The notes: generated by a model not told the origin, from the letters alone. Numbered from the stretch's first letter, positions 7,064-15,558 are shown. The stretch: 27,928 bases of DNA from Scatosoma sp002474405 (GCA_937892545.1 CALAFO010000063.1:1-27928); one strand, 5' to 3'. Numbers and translations are program-made.

Positions 7064-8147
7064 GCGATTTTCCCTCCGCATCGTTCTTCGTATCCCGCTC
7101 GTTGTTTTCCGCCACGGCGGAAAGCGGTATCGAGGCTTTCGCGTTCAGCGTTAAATCGGCAAAATCGCCGTGCAGATAGCGAATCAGCCCCTCGGAAGCA
7201 ATCATCGCCGCGTTATCGGTGCAGTAACGTTTTTCGGGAAGAACGAGGCGCAAGCCGTTTTTCCGGCAGGCTTCGGAAAGTTTCTGCCGCAAATAGCCGT
7301 TGGCGATGACGCCGCCGCCCGCCGTTACCGTTCCGACGCGTTTTTCTTTCGCCGCCGCAATCGTCTTTTTAATCAGCACGTCTACCGCGGCTTTCTGGAA
7401 AGAAGCCGCCACGTCCGCTTTGACGATTTCTTCGCCTTTCTGCTCTTTCGTATGGCAGTAATTGATGACGGCGGTTTTTAAGCCGCTGTACGAAAAATCG
7501 TAGCCGCCGCCCCCTTTGAACATCTGCGGAAGCGGAATATTCGCCGTGCCGCCCTCGGCGCATTTCTGAATATTCGGTCCGCCGGGATAGGGCAAGCCCA
7601 AAACGCGCGCCGCCTTATCGAAAGCTTCGCCCGCCGCGTCGTCTTTCGTGCCGCCGAGATAGGAAAATTCCGTTTCGGACCGCGCGTATAAAATGGCGGT
7701 ATGCCCGCCGCTTGCCAGAAGCGTTACGAACGGCGGCTTCAAAGCGGGATCGGCAAGGTATGCCGCTGCAAGATGCCCGCGGATATGATTGACGGCGATG
7801 AGCGGTTTTTGCAGCGTGTAAGCGTATGCCTTGGCGAACGATACGCCCACGAGCAGCGCGCCGAGCAGTCCCGCGCCGTAAGTTACCGCCACCGCATCGA
7901 TTTCTTCGGGTTTGATATTTGCCTTTTCGATTGCCGCCGCCACCACTTTATCTACGGCGACGACGTGTGCGCGCGAAGCGATTTCCGGCACTACGCCGCC
8001 GTATTCCGCCTGCACGGAAGCGGACGAAGCGATTTCGTCGGACAAAATTTTTCTGCCGCGAATAATCGCCGCTGCCGTTTCGTCGCAGGACGATTCTATG
8101 CCGAGTATAATCGGTTCTTTTTTAGTTTCCGCAGCAAGAATCGCCAT
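7056..8147 (-). CDS. tRNA N6-threonylcarbamoyladenosine transferase TsaD
   Basis: TsaD transfers the threonylcarbamoyl group from threonylcarbamoyl-AMP to A37 of ANN-decoding tRNAs, working with TsaB and TsaE (neither is in this window). The 363-residue protein shows the ASKHA-fold start ILGIESSCDETAAA (14-27), the metal-binding HIRGH at 121-125 and later GGVIANGYLRQKL. It is about 20 residues longer than usual, mainly through a charged C-terminal tail that overlaps the permease start. AGAGGC precedes the ATG. The 385-base repeat-bearing gap upstream separates it from prfB. Confidence 0.95.
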   Translation of the reverse strand: MAILAAETKKEPIILGIESSCDETAAAIIRGRKILSDEIASSASVQAEYGGVVPEIASRAHVVAVDKVVAAAIEKANIKPEEIDAVAVTYGAGLLGALLVGVSFAKAYAYTLQKPLIAVNHIRGHLAAAYLADPALKPPFVTLLASGGHTAILYARSETEFSYLGGTKDDAAGEAFDKAARVLGLPYPGGPNIQKCAEGGTANIPLPQMFKGGGGYDFSYSGLKTAVINYCHTKEQKGEEIVKADVAASFQKAAVDVLIKKTIAAAKEKRVGTVTAGGGVIANGYLRQKLSEACRKNGLRLVLPEKRYCTDNAAMIASEGLIRYLHGDFADLTLNAKASIPLSAVAENNERDTKNDAEGKSHA

Positions 8148-8532
8148 TGTTTTTTGTATTGCCTCTTTGAAATTTGAATTTTTGCGTTTAAAACAACCGA
8201 ATGGTTTTGTAACTGCCCCTCATCCGTCAACTTCGTTGACACCTTTCCCCCGAGGGGGAAGGCTGAATTATTGCATAATTTACAACTAAGTTACAGCGCG
8301 ATTCAAAAGCGAGCAGTACAAGGAGTGAGAGTATTTCCCGTCGGGAGTTTACTTATAGTAAATGACCGAGGGAAAACGGAGCACGACACCGTACTACTCA
8401 ACCCGAAAGCGCTTGGAGAGTGGTGCAGATTGCGAGATTTATCGAGTACGCCTGCCGCGAGTTTACTATGCGTAAATGAGCAAAGGGCGCACGCAGATGA
8501 AGCCGCAAGGTGCGCCGCTATACAAGCGCGCA
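8148..8532. other. Repeat-bearing intergenic region between prfB and tsaD
   Basis: No credible gene is seen. The region is nearly filled by a dispersed element: a two-hairpin repeat at 8216-8263, two related in-register hairpins at 8345-8371 and 8459-8486, a 21-base segment (8373-8393) shared with the spoVA operon, and a 14-base end (8522-8535) that includes the prfB stop codon. A 96-codon rightward frame crosses it, but it looks like repeat DNA rather than a protein. Confidence 0.7.
8216..8263 (-). repeat. Two-hairpin palindromic repeat, copy C
   Basis: Read on the minus strand, a CCTTCCCCC/GGGGG hairpin is followed by GTCAAC-GAA-GTTGAC and then a GGATGAGGGG tail. It has the same architecture as copies A, B and D, but the second stem has a different, still self-complementary sequence. 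Confidence 0.75.
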
Positions 8533-8535
8533 TTA
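8264..8535 (-). repeat. Long dispersed element abutting the prfB stop codon
   Basis: Reading leftward from the prfB TAA, the element shares TAATGCGCGCTTGT with the sequence at the spoVAD stop. Further on it shares a 21-base segment (8373-8393 versus 18444-18464, 20 of 21 identical), and it ends near a two-hairpin repeat, as does the spoVA copy. Two internal hairpins (GAGTTTAC...GTAAATGA) lie exactly 114 bases apart. No transposase, target duplication or terminal inverted repeat was found, so its means of spread is unknown. Confidence 0.6.
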
Positions 8536-9633
8536 TACCGTGCGTTTTAGATAGTCGATAATAAACCCTTGTATATCTCCGTCCATCACCGCCTGAATGT
8601 CGCCTTTTTCGTAGCCCGTGCGGTGGTCTTTCGCCATGGTGTAGGGGCAGAACACGTACGAACGAATCTGCGAGCCCCACTCGATTTTCTTTACGTCGCC
8701 TTTCATGGCGTCCGCTTCCGCCTGACGTTCTTCGATTTTCTTTTCCAGCAGTTTTGAACGAAGCATGTTGAAGCACATTTCCTTGTTCTGAAGCTGCGAG
8801 CGCTCGTTTTGGCACTGCACCACGATGCCCGTGGGGAAGTGCGTGATTCGCACGGCGGACGCCACTTTGTTTACGTTCTGCCCGCCGGCGCCGCCCGAAT
8901 GATAAATATCGATGCGGATATCGTCGTCTTTGATTTCCACTTCGTTATCGTCCTCTACTTCCGGCATGACTTCGAGGGAGCAGAACGAGGTGTGGCGGCG
9001 TTTGTTGGCGTCGAACGGGGAAATGCGCACCAGACGATGCACGCCCATTTCCGCCTTTAAATACCCGTATGCGTTTTCGCCTTCCACGCGGAAATCCACG
9101 CTTTTGATGCCCGCTTCGTCGCCCGCTTCGCGATCGAGTTCGTACACTTTGAAGCCCATTTTTTCGCAGTAGCGGTTGTACATACGGTATAACATCGAGC
9201 ACCAGTCGCACGCTTCCGTGCCGCCTGCGCCAGCATGCAGCGTTAAAAGAGCGTTATGCGAATCGTACGGTCCCTTTAAAATGGCTCGGATGCGCATATC
9301 TTCGATATCTTTATCGGCGGTGGAAAGCATCGAATCCAGCTCGGAAATCAGGCTTTCGTCGCCCGTTTCTTCGATGAGATCGATCACTTCTTCGGCATCG
9401 GAAAGCGCCGTGGCGCTTTTATCGTACGCCGTGATTTTGTTCTGGATATGCGCGATTTCTCTGCCGATTTTCGTGGAGCGTTCGAGGTCCTGCCAGACTT
9501 CCGGCTTTTCCTGCTCGGCTTTCAGTTCTTCGAGCTTTTTCTTCTGATTATCGAGGTCGAGCGCGTACCCCGCTTCGGCGAGGACGCCGCGCATGCCCTG
9601 AATTTTTAATCTGTAATCGTCTGCTTTAAACAT
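8533..9633 (-). CDS. Peptide chain release factor 2, no programmed frameshift
   Basis: RF2 recognises UGA and UAA and triggers peptidyl-tRNA hydrolysis. The 366-residue protein is full length and carries the SPF stop-codon tripeptide at 205-207 and the catalytic GGQ at 250-252 within HSGGAGGQNVNK. Many bacteria encode RF2 in two frames joined by +1 frameshifting at CTT TGA. Here the corresponding Leu25-Asp26 is CTC GAC in one continuous frame, so that autoregulation is absent. The gene starts 12 bases after secA, a common pairing. Its stop codon coincides with the edge of a dispersed repeat element. Confidence 0.96.
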   Translation of the reverse strand: MFKADDYRLKIQGMRGVLAEAGYALDLDNQKKKLEELKAEQEKPEVWQDLERSTKIGREIAHIQNKITAYDKSATALSDAEEVIDLIEETGDESLISELDSMLSTADKDIEDMRIRAILKGPYDSHNALLTLHAGAGGTEACDWCSMLYRMYNRYCEKMGFKVYELDREAGDEAGIKSVDFRVEGENAYGYLKAEMGVHRLVRISPFDANKRRHTSFCSLEVMPEVEDDNEVEIKDDDIRIDIYHSGGAGGQNVNKVASAVRITHFPTGIVVQCQNERSQLQNKEMCFNMLRSKLLEKKIEERQAEADAMKGDVKKIEWGSQIRSYVFCPYTMAKDHRTGYEKGDIQAVMDGDIQGFIIDYLKRTV

Positions 9634-9645
9634 AAATCTTCTTTA

Positions 9646-12636
9646 TTATTGCTTGTTTTCGGGTTGGTTATTCTGCGCCGCGGCTGCCGCTTTCGCCTGC
9701 GCTTCTTTGTACGACGACATATTCTGAATGGGTTCCGGCATCTGACGGCGGAACACTCTGCGTTCGCCCTGCGGCTGTGCGGGTTGCGCGTTCTGCTGCC
9801 CGGCGGGCTGTGCGGGACGGGCGGACGCGCCGTTCTGGCGGAGTTCGATGCGTACTTTCAACAGCACGGAAATCGTGGTGCGCTGAATACGTTCCACCAT
9901 TTCGTCGAACATGTCGAAGCCCTCTTTCTTATAGGAAATGATCGGATCTACCTGCCCGTAAGCGCGCAGACCGATGCCCTTTCTCAGCTGATCCATCGCG
10001 TCGATATGGTCGATCCAGTTTCTGTCTACCGTCATTAAGAGCACGCGGCGTTCCACATCGGAAAAGTCGATGCCCATCGCGGAAATTTCTTCGATTTTCT
10101 TTTCGTATTCCTTGACGGTTTTCGCCGTGATTTTCTGAATCGCAAGCGGGTAATCCCACTTTTCCAGCTTTTCGCGCGTAACGTAATTCGTGCCTTCGGG
10201 CAACAGTTTCGTTTCAAGCGCGGCGTTCAGTTCCGTCTCGTTCCAGAGTTCCGGCATGTCGTCCGCGTTCACGGCGGTGCGCACCACTTCTTCCACGTAA
10301 TCGGGAATATATTTCAGCACCTGATCGTGCACGTTTTCGCCCTTGAGCACTTTCATACGCTCCGCGTACATCACTTCGCGCTGCTTGTTCATCACGTCGT
10401 CGTACTGGAGCACGTTTTTACGGATGCCGAAGTTTCTGCCTTCGATGGCTTTCTGCGCGTTCGCGATGCCGCGCGAGAGCATTTTCGATTGCAGGCAGGT
10501 ATCTTCGTCGATTTTGAAGAAATTGTAAAGCGATTTCATTCTTTCGCCGCCGAAACGCTTTACGAGATCGTCTTCGAGCGAAAGGAAGAACACGGACATA
10601 CCGATATCGCCCTGACGACCGGCACGGCCGCGCAGCTGGTTATCGATACGGCGGGATTCGTGGCGCTCGGTGCCGATGATGCAAAGACCGCCGGCGGCGA
10701 TTACCTGTTCTTTTTCCTTATCCGTTTCCGCCTTGTAATGTTCGTATACTTTTTTATAGCGTTCGCGGAGCGCGAGAATTTTATCGTCTACGTCGGTAAT
10801 GTACGTGCTGACGGCAAGTTCGATATCTTCGTGCGCCGCGCCCTCTTCGCGGAGGCGTTTTTTGGCGAGGTATTCGGGGTTGCCGCCCAGCAGAATATCC
10901 GTGCCGCGCCCCGCCATGTTGGTGGCGATGGTTACGGCGCCGAATCTGCCCGCCTGCGCTACGATTTCCGCTTCGCGTTCGTGGTTTTTCGCGTTTAAAA
11001 TGTTGTGTTTTACGCCGTTTTTATGCAGCAATCTGGAAATTTCTTCCGACTTATCTACGGAAGCCGTACCTACCAGCACGGGCTGCCCGCTCTTGTTGCG
11101 TTCGATGATTTCCTGCACCACCGCGCGCTTTTTGCCTTCGATTGTGGAATACACCATATCGGGAAGGTCGACGCGCTTGATAGGCTTGTTGGTGGGAATT
11201 TCGATAACGTCCAGCGAATAAATCGTGCGGAATTCCGCTTCTTCCGTTTTCGCCGTACCCGTCATGCCCGAAAGCTTGCCGTACAGACGGAAATAGTTCT
11301 GGAAAGTGATGGTGGCGTACGTTTTGTTTTCGCTTCTTACTTCCACGCCCTCTTTCGCTTCGATTGCCTGATGCAATCCGTCGGAATAGCGGCGCCCGAT
11401 CATAAGTCTGCCCGTGAATTCGTCTACGATGATGACTTCGCCGTCGTTCACGATATAATCTTCGTCGCGCTTGAAAAGCTTGTGCGCTTTGAGCGCCTGC
11501 TGAATGTGATGGTTCAAATCGGCATGCGCGATTTCCGCGATGTTATCGATATGGAAGAATCTTTCCGCTTTCTGCGCGCCGGAATCGGTGAGTTCCACCG
11601 TTTTATCCTTGCGGTTTACGATGTAATCCCAGTCCTTATTCTTCGCGAGCGCCTTTTTGCCTTCGGGTGCGTTCTGCGCGGCGATACGGCGTTTTTCTTC
11701 CTGCGCCGCCTCGTAATTCGCCTGTTCTTCCAGCGACATTTTCGTGTAGTCCGCGTATTCTTCCTCTTCGGAATCGTCCTCCGCGGCGGCTTCGGCAAGC
11801 GCTTTTTTGTTTTTCTTTTTGCCCTTGTTTTCCTTGGCGGCTTCGCGCGCGGCGCGGAACGCCTCGTCCTCTTCCTCTTTCAGTTCGTCGTCGAAACCGC
11901 CCGAAAGCGTGCGCACGAATTTATCTACCTGCACATACAGATCGGAAGATTTTTCGCCCTTGCCCGAAATGATGAGCGGCGTTCTGGCTTCGTCGATTAA
12001 AATGGAGTCCACTTCGTCCACGATGGCGAACGACAGATCGCGCTGCACCATCTTCGAAAGATCCGTCTTTAAATTATCGCGCAGATAATCGAAGCCGAAT
12101 TCGTTGTTGGTGCCGTATACGATGTCCGCTTTGTACGCTTCGCGTTTCTCGTCGTCGTCCATGCCGGGCACCACCACGCCTACGGTGAGCCCCATGAATT
12201 TGTGCACTTTGCCCATCCATTCCGCGTCGCGCTTTGCAAGGTAATCGTTTACGGTAACGACGTGCACGCTTTTGCCCGTGAGGGCGTTTAAATACGAGGG
12301 CAGCGTTGCCACCAGCGTTTTGCCTTCGCCCGTACGCATTTCCGCGATTCTGCCCTGATGCAGACAGATACCGCCGATAATCTGTACGCGGAAGTGCTTC
12401 ATATTCAGAACGCGCCATGCCGCTTCGCGCAGCGCGGCGAATGCGTCCGGCAGAATATCGTCGGTGGTTTCGCCCGCCTTCAGGCGTTCTTTTAATACGT
12501 TCGTCTGCGATTTCAGCGTTTCATCGTCCATCGCGGCGTATTTCGAATCGAGCGCCTCTACGCTGTCCGCGATTTTATTGAGCTTTTTAAGGCTCCGCTT
12601 GCTGTCGCTGTTTGCCAAAAAACCGAAAATTCCCAT
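9646..12636 (-). CDS. Preprotein translocase ATPase SecA with charged insertion
   Basis: SecA drives secreted proteins through SecYEG. The start is the ATG reading MGIFGFLANS, eight bases after GGAG; the ATG five codons earlier lacks a site. It has 996 residues against a usual 800-900. Walker A is MRTGEGKT (about 100-107), DEVD is at 207-210 and GTERHESRRIDNQLRGRAGR is the late helicase motif. Extra length comes from a Lys/Glu/Ala-rich insertion at about 247-335, between the first nucleotide-binding lobe and the cross-linking domain, plus a Gln/Ala/Pro-rich tail. The C-terminal CxCxS-type zinc motif that contacts SecB is missing. It is cotranscribed with prfB. Confidence 0.95.
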   Translation of the reverse strand: MGIFGFLANSDSKRSLKKLNKIADSVEALDSKYAAMDDETLKSQTNVLKERLKAGETTDDILPDAFAALREAAWRVLNMKHFRVQIIGGICLHQGRIAEMRTGEGKTLVATLPSYLNALTGKSVHVVTVNDYLAKRDAEWMGKVHKFMGLTVGVVVPGMDDDEKREAYKADIVYGTNNEFGFDYLRDNLKTDLSKMVQRDLSFAIVDEVDSILIDEARTPLIISGKGEKSSDLYVQVDKFVRTLSGGFDDELKEEEDEAFRAAREAAKENKGKKKNKKALAEAAAEDDSEEEEYADYTKMSLEEQANYEAAQEEKRRIAAQNAPEGKKALAKNKDWDYIVNRKDKTVELTDSGAQKAERFFHIDNIAEIAHADLNHHIQQALKAHKLFKRDEDYIVNDGEVIIVDEFTGRLMIGRRYSDGLHQAIEAKEGVEVRSENKTYATITFQNYFRLYGKLSGMTGTAKTEEAEFRTIYSLDVIEIPTNKPIKRVDLPDMVYSTIEGKKRAVVQEIIERNKSGQPVLVGTASVDKSEEISRLLHKNGVKHNILNAKNHEREAEIVAQAGRFGAVTIATNMAGRGTDILLGGNPEYLAKKRLREEGAAHEDIELAVSTYITDVDDKILALRERYKKVYEHYKAETDKEKEQVIAAGGLCIIGTERHESRRIDNQLRGRAGRQGDIGMSVFFLSLEDDLVKRFGGERMKSLYNFFKIDEDTCLQSKMLSRGIANAQKAIEGRNFGIRKNVLQYDDVMNKQREVMYAERMKVLKGENVHDQVLKYIPDYVEEVVRTAVNADDMPELWNETELNAALETKLLPEGTNYVTREKLEKWDYPLAIQKITAKTVKEYEKKIEEISAMGIDFSDVERRVLLMTVDRNWIDHIDAMDQLRKGIGLRAYGQVDPIISYKKEGFDMFDEMVERIQRTTISVLLKVRIELRQNGASARPAQPAGQQNAQPAQPQGERRVFRRQMPEPIQNMSSYKEAQAKAAAAAQNNQPENKQ

Positions 12637-12700
12637 CGTTAATCTCCGCATTGAAAATTTTTGTAACGCGCGCAGAAACGCGCGACTGTTTCACCTTTCT

Positions 12701-12728
12701 ATTTTACAATATTTTGCCTGAAAATCAA
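12701..12728 (-). promoter_or_regulatory. Probable sigma-A promoter of secA-prfB
   Basis: On the minus strand TTGATT (12723-12728), a 16-base spacer and TAAAAT (12701-12706) precede secA by about 65 bases. Confidence 0.6.
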
Positions 12729-12806
12729 AGCGTTTTTCGCCGCTTTTCTTATATTTTTCGAAAGCTTTCACTTTACGGGCGTGAAACGCCCCTTTTTCGC
12801 GCAGTA

Positions 12807-12871
12807 AAAAACGTTTTTCGTCAATTTTCTTGACGGGAGGGCTTGACGAAGCTACGATTTTCGGGTATAAT
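12807..12871 (+). promoter_or_regulatory. Sigma-A promoter with upstream palindromes
   Basis: TTGACG (12843-12848), a 17-base spacer and a perfect TATAAT (12866-12871) drive the gene at 12941. Just upstream lie a 12-base palindrome AAAAACGTTTTT (12807-12818) and an inverted repeat GTCAA-N5-TTGAC (12820-12834). Either could be an operator; the second also contains an extra -35-like TTGACG. Confidence 0.75.
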
Positions 12872-12940
12872 GAAATTGAAAACGCGGCTGCCGCGGCGAG
12901 GCGCGGTTGCGGCGCTTCGGGCGGAAAACGGAGGGAAAAG

Positions 12941-14014
12941 ATGAAAAACCGGTTGAAAACGAAATTTTTTACGCTTGCGTTTCGTGGGCTTGCTTTAATT
13001 TTGTTCGCGTTTGTACTGCTTGCGCCCGCGTTTTTACGCACGGAAACCATCGAAGCAAGCGCGGATACAGGTCCGAAACCGTCCGTGCGCGTTACGTTTG
13101 CAAATATGGGCGACGAGCTTTGCTACGGAACGCTGCTTTCGAAAACGCCCTCTACCGGTCCTGCGCGCGCGTGGGACGGCACGGAAGAAGGCAAATATAT
13201 TTCCGAGGGCAAAGACGAAGCGGTGTGGCGCGCGTTTACGGAATTTAAAGATTCGGACGGCTACTATTTTTTGCAATGGTTTTGGCGCGCGGACGAGAAA
13301 AAAGCTTTGAACTGGACGTATTATCCGCCGCAAGAATTTAAAATTTTGCTGTACTACCCCGGCAGGGCGACGGAAAGCGACGCGGCTGATAATTCGGCGG
13401 ACGGCGCGACGCACGATTCGGAACCCGCGGCGGAAAGCGGCGTGTTTTGTGTAAGCGACGTTCTGGAAAGGTACGCATTTCACAGTTATTATTTTGTAAA
13501 TATGGCGGAAATCGCCGACGGAACGAACGGCGATTCGGTTACAAACATCTCTGCCGCTATTCCACTGCACGCAACGGAAAATTACGATTATTCGGCGGAA
13601 ATTCTTGGATTTTTCGTGCGGTTTATCATTACGCTCGGCGTGGAAACGTTGCTGGCGCTTGCGTTCGGACTCAGGACGAAGCGGGCGTTTCTCACCGTGC
13701 TGGCGGCAAACGGCGCTACGCAGATCGCGCTGAATTTACTTTTAAACGTGCAGCTGCATTTCAATAACGTTTACGGGGTGTTTCCCCTGTACTTTTTCGC
13801 CGAATTGTTTGTGTTTATTGCCGAAGCCGCGCTGTATTGCTTCCTGCTGGGCAAACGGAAAAACGGCGGAGAAAACCGTTCCGCCGACGAAAACAGCGGC
13901 AAAGCCGAGGCGTTATATAGCAAAAAACGTTTGATTTTATACGCCTTTACGGCGAATTTAATTTCGTTTTGCATCGGGGTGCCGCTGGCGATTCTGCTGC
14001 CCGCCGTATTTTAA
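12941..14014 (+). CDS. Membrane protein with extracytoplasmic domain, unknown function
   Basis: The 357-residue product starts at the ATG eight bases or so after GGAGGG; the longer frame would start upstream of the promoter. Residues 1-30 form a basic head and a hydrophobic segment, a signal peptide or anchor. Residues about 40-210 are hydrophilic and aromatic-rich (YYFLQWFWRADEKKALNW), apparently outside the membrane, with a DVLERYAFHSYYFVNM segment. Four membrane helices fill about 215-357, interrupted by a short basic loop. I associate this layout with uncharacterised Clostridia membrane proteins but cannot name a family. It is monocistronic, between its own promoter and a bidirectional terminator. 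Confidence 0.8.
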   Translation: MKNRLKTKFFTLAFRGLALILFAFVLLAPAFLRTETIEASADTGPKPSVRVTFANMGDELCYGTLLSKTPSTGPARAWDGTEEGKYISEGKDEAVWRAFTEFKDSDGYYFLQWFWRADEKKALNWTYYPPQEFKILLYYPGRATESDAADNSADGATHDSEPAAESGVFCVSDVLERYAFHSYYFVNMAEIADGTNGDSVTNISAAIPLHATENYDYSAEILGFFVRFIITLGVETLLALAFGLRTKRAFLTVLAANGATQIALNLLLNVQLHFNNVYGVFPLYFFAELFVFIAEAALYCFLLGKRKNGGENRSADENSGKAEALYSKKRLILYAFTANLISFCIGVPLAILLPAVF

Positions 14015-14063
14015 AACGCAACCGTTTTTTAAACCGAACGCAACAATGCGGACAACCGCGAAA

Positions 14064-14096
14064 AAAGAGCCGGGATTGCTCCCGACTCTTTCTTTT
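14064..14096. terminator. Bidirectional intrinsic terminator
   Basis: AAAGAG-C-CGGGA (14064-14075) pairs with TCCCG-A-CTCTTT (14080-14091) around a TTGC loop, with one C-A mismatch. T-runs follow on both strands. It separates the convergent genes ending at 14014 and 14115. Confidence 0.85.
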
Positions 14097-14114
14097 TGAA
14101 GTTTTACAGACGGT

Positions 14115-15332
14115 TTACGCCGCGTTGTTTACGTTTTCGATTAACTGCGCTTTCATATCCGCAAGGTCTTTGTTCATCTGTTCGAAATCCGCTTTGTGCG
14201 CTTCTTCGAACGACGCGAAGAAGTTATCTTTCGCTTCGTTTGCTTTCGCGTCGATTTCGCTTGCTTTCGCCGTAATCTGCTCGGTTACATCTGTGGGGAA
14301 TTTCGCCTGATAATCTTTCAGCGTTTTTTCGCCCTCCTGCATCGCGGCAATCAGCGTCGTCCAGCTGTCGTTTGCCGACGTGCCCGCGGCTTCCAGTTTT
14401 TCTACAAGTGCGTCGTAAGCCGATTCGTACTTGGTGAGATCGCCCGTGGCTACGGTGAGGTCGATAGAAGAATCGCCCGCTTTGATGCTGACGATCAGCT
14501 GTTTCTGTTTGAGAATTTCCGCTTTCTTTTCGCGAAGCTGCTTCAGAAGCTGCTGGTATGCGGAATCGGGCGAAATCAGCGTGTTGTAACGGGCGTTATC
14601 CAGCGCGGTAATCGTTTCGGAATACGCGGTTACGAAGCCGCTGTATGCGAGATACGTTGCGTTCAGCGCGCCGTTCGCCGCGGCGATGATGTCCTTCGTG
14701 GCGGTGCTGGTGGCAAGGGAAATCTGATGTTCTTTCGCGGAGAAATACGCTTCGCGAAGTTCTTCGGAAACCAGCTGCGCCGTCTCTACTCTGCCGAGCG
14801 CGATTACGTTTAACAGCTGCTCGTCGTTCATCGAAGCGATTTCCTCTTCGGTATAGGTGGAGTTGTGTTTCGCCAGCTCTTTCAAAGCGTCGGTTTTCAA
14901 AGCGTCCACACGTTCGATCGTCGCTTTGACGCCGCTGCTTTCAAGGTATTCGTTTACCTTTTTCTCGGCGTCGTTATACAAATCTTTTGCCCATTTCGTA
15001 TCGCCGGAAACGGAAATTTTAACGGTATTTTCGTCCGCTTCCACTTCGCCTTTCACTATGTAGCCCGTTTCCGTAGCCACTTCCACCACGCCTTTCACGG
15101 CTTCGTCGGAAGTTTTGCCCACAAACGCGGTGCCCTGCAGAATGATTGCCGCGTCGTCGTTGAGCGCGGTAACGGATACCACCTTGTTGTCTTTATCCAC
15201 CATCAGTTCGACGGACGGGTTGATATCCACCGTCATGCGAGTGTTTTCCGCAGCTTTCGAGCAGCCGCCGAACGAACACATCGTGGCGCCGAGTGCAAAC
15301 GCGGCGCATAACGACAAGAATCTTTTTTTCAT
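14115..15332 (-). CDS. Lipoprotein with RsgI-type extracytoplasmic domain and long helical tail
   Basis: The 405-residue protein begins at the ATG behind AAGGAG; the longer frame is excluded because its start lies upstream of the -10 box. A lipoprotein signal ends at Cys24 (SFGGC). Residues about 32-110 contain VDINPSVELMVDKDNKVVSV and a following GKTSDEAVKGVVEVATETGY. This matches the middle extracellular domain of RsgI-type anti-sigma-I factors as I know it. The remaining 290 residues are predicted alpha-helical and coiled-coil-like, rich in Ala, Glu and Lys. The cytoplasmic anti-sigma domain and membrane crossing of true RsgI are absent, so this is not itself an anti-sigma factor. Role unknown; surface-anchored. 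Confidence 0.82.
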   Translation of the reverse strand: MKKRFLSLCAAFALGATMCSFGGCSKAAENTRMTVDINPSVELMVDKDNKVVSVTALNDDAAIILQGTAFVGKTSDEAVKGVVEVATETGYIVKGEVEADENTVKISVSGDTKWAKDLYNDAEKKVNEYLESSGVKATIERVDALKTDALKELAKHNSTYTEEEIASMNDEQLLNVIALGRVETAQLVSEELREAYFSAKEHQISLATSTATKDIIAAANGALNATYLAYSGFVTAYSETITALDNARYNTLISPDSAYQQLLKQLREKKAEILKQKQLIVSIKAGDSSIDLTVATGDLTKYESAYDALVEKLEAAGTSANDSWTTLIAAMQEGEKTLKDYQAKFPTDVTEQITAKASEIDAKANEAKDNFFASFEEAHKADFEQMNKDLADMKAQLIENVNNAA

Positions 15333-15391
15333 GTTTTTATACTCCTTGTTTTGTTTTTTTGCCGAAATCTTTACGCTTTCGGTTTGGAAGT

Positions 15392-15420
15392 ATTTTAGCA
15401 ATTTGTTGAATCTTTGTCAA
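15392..15420 (-). promoter_or_regulatory. Strong sigma-A promoter of the RsgI-like lipoprotein
   Basis: On the minus strand TTGACA (15415-15420), a 17-base spacer and TAAAAT (15392-15397) give a leader of about 50 bases before the start at 15332. Confidence 0.85.
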
Positions 15421-15430
15421 TAACAATCAA

Positions 15431-15478
15431 TATACAATTGTATAAATTTGAACAGTTTTATTAAAATTGTTTAAATTT
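15431..15478. promoter_or_regulatory. Two adjacent palindromes upstream of the lipoprotein promoter
   Basis: TATACAATTGTATA (15431-15444) is a perfect 14-base palindrome. The next 35 bases (15444-15478) form a second palindrome with arms AAATTTGAACAGTTTTA and TAAAATTGTTTAAATTT; 15 of 17 pairs are Watson-Crick and two are G-T. They lie about 11 to 58 bases upstream of the -35 box, where activators or repressors bind. No regulator was identified. Confidence 0.55.
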
Positions 15479-15558
15479 CAGGGTTGTTTTTAAGGGTTTT
15501 GGGGTTTTGTTATTATTTATTGCGGGATGTTTTGCGTTTTGCAATGCAAAGCTTCGCT

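Noticed and set aside
8271..8561. 96-codon rightward frame in the prfB-tsaD gap
   Set aside because: It is made of dispersed repeat DNA, has no ribosome binding site and runs antisense into the prfB 3' end. I keep the in-frame duplication as a finding but do not call a gene.
10327..12000. Long rightward frames inside secA
   Set aside because: They are antisense shadows of an intact secA with full motifs, and their products have improbable composition.
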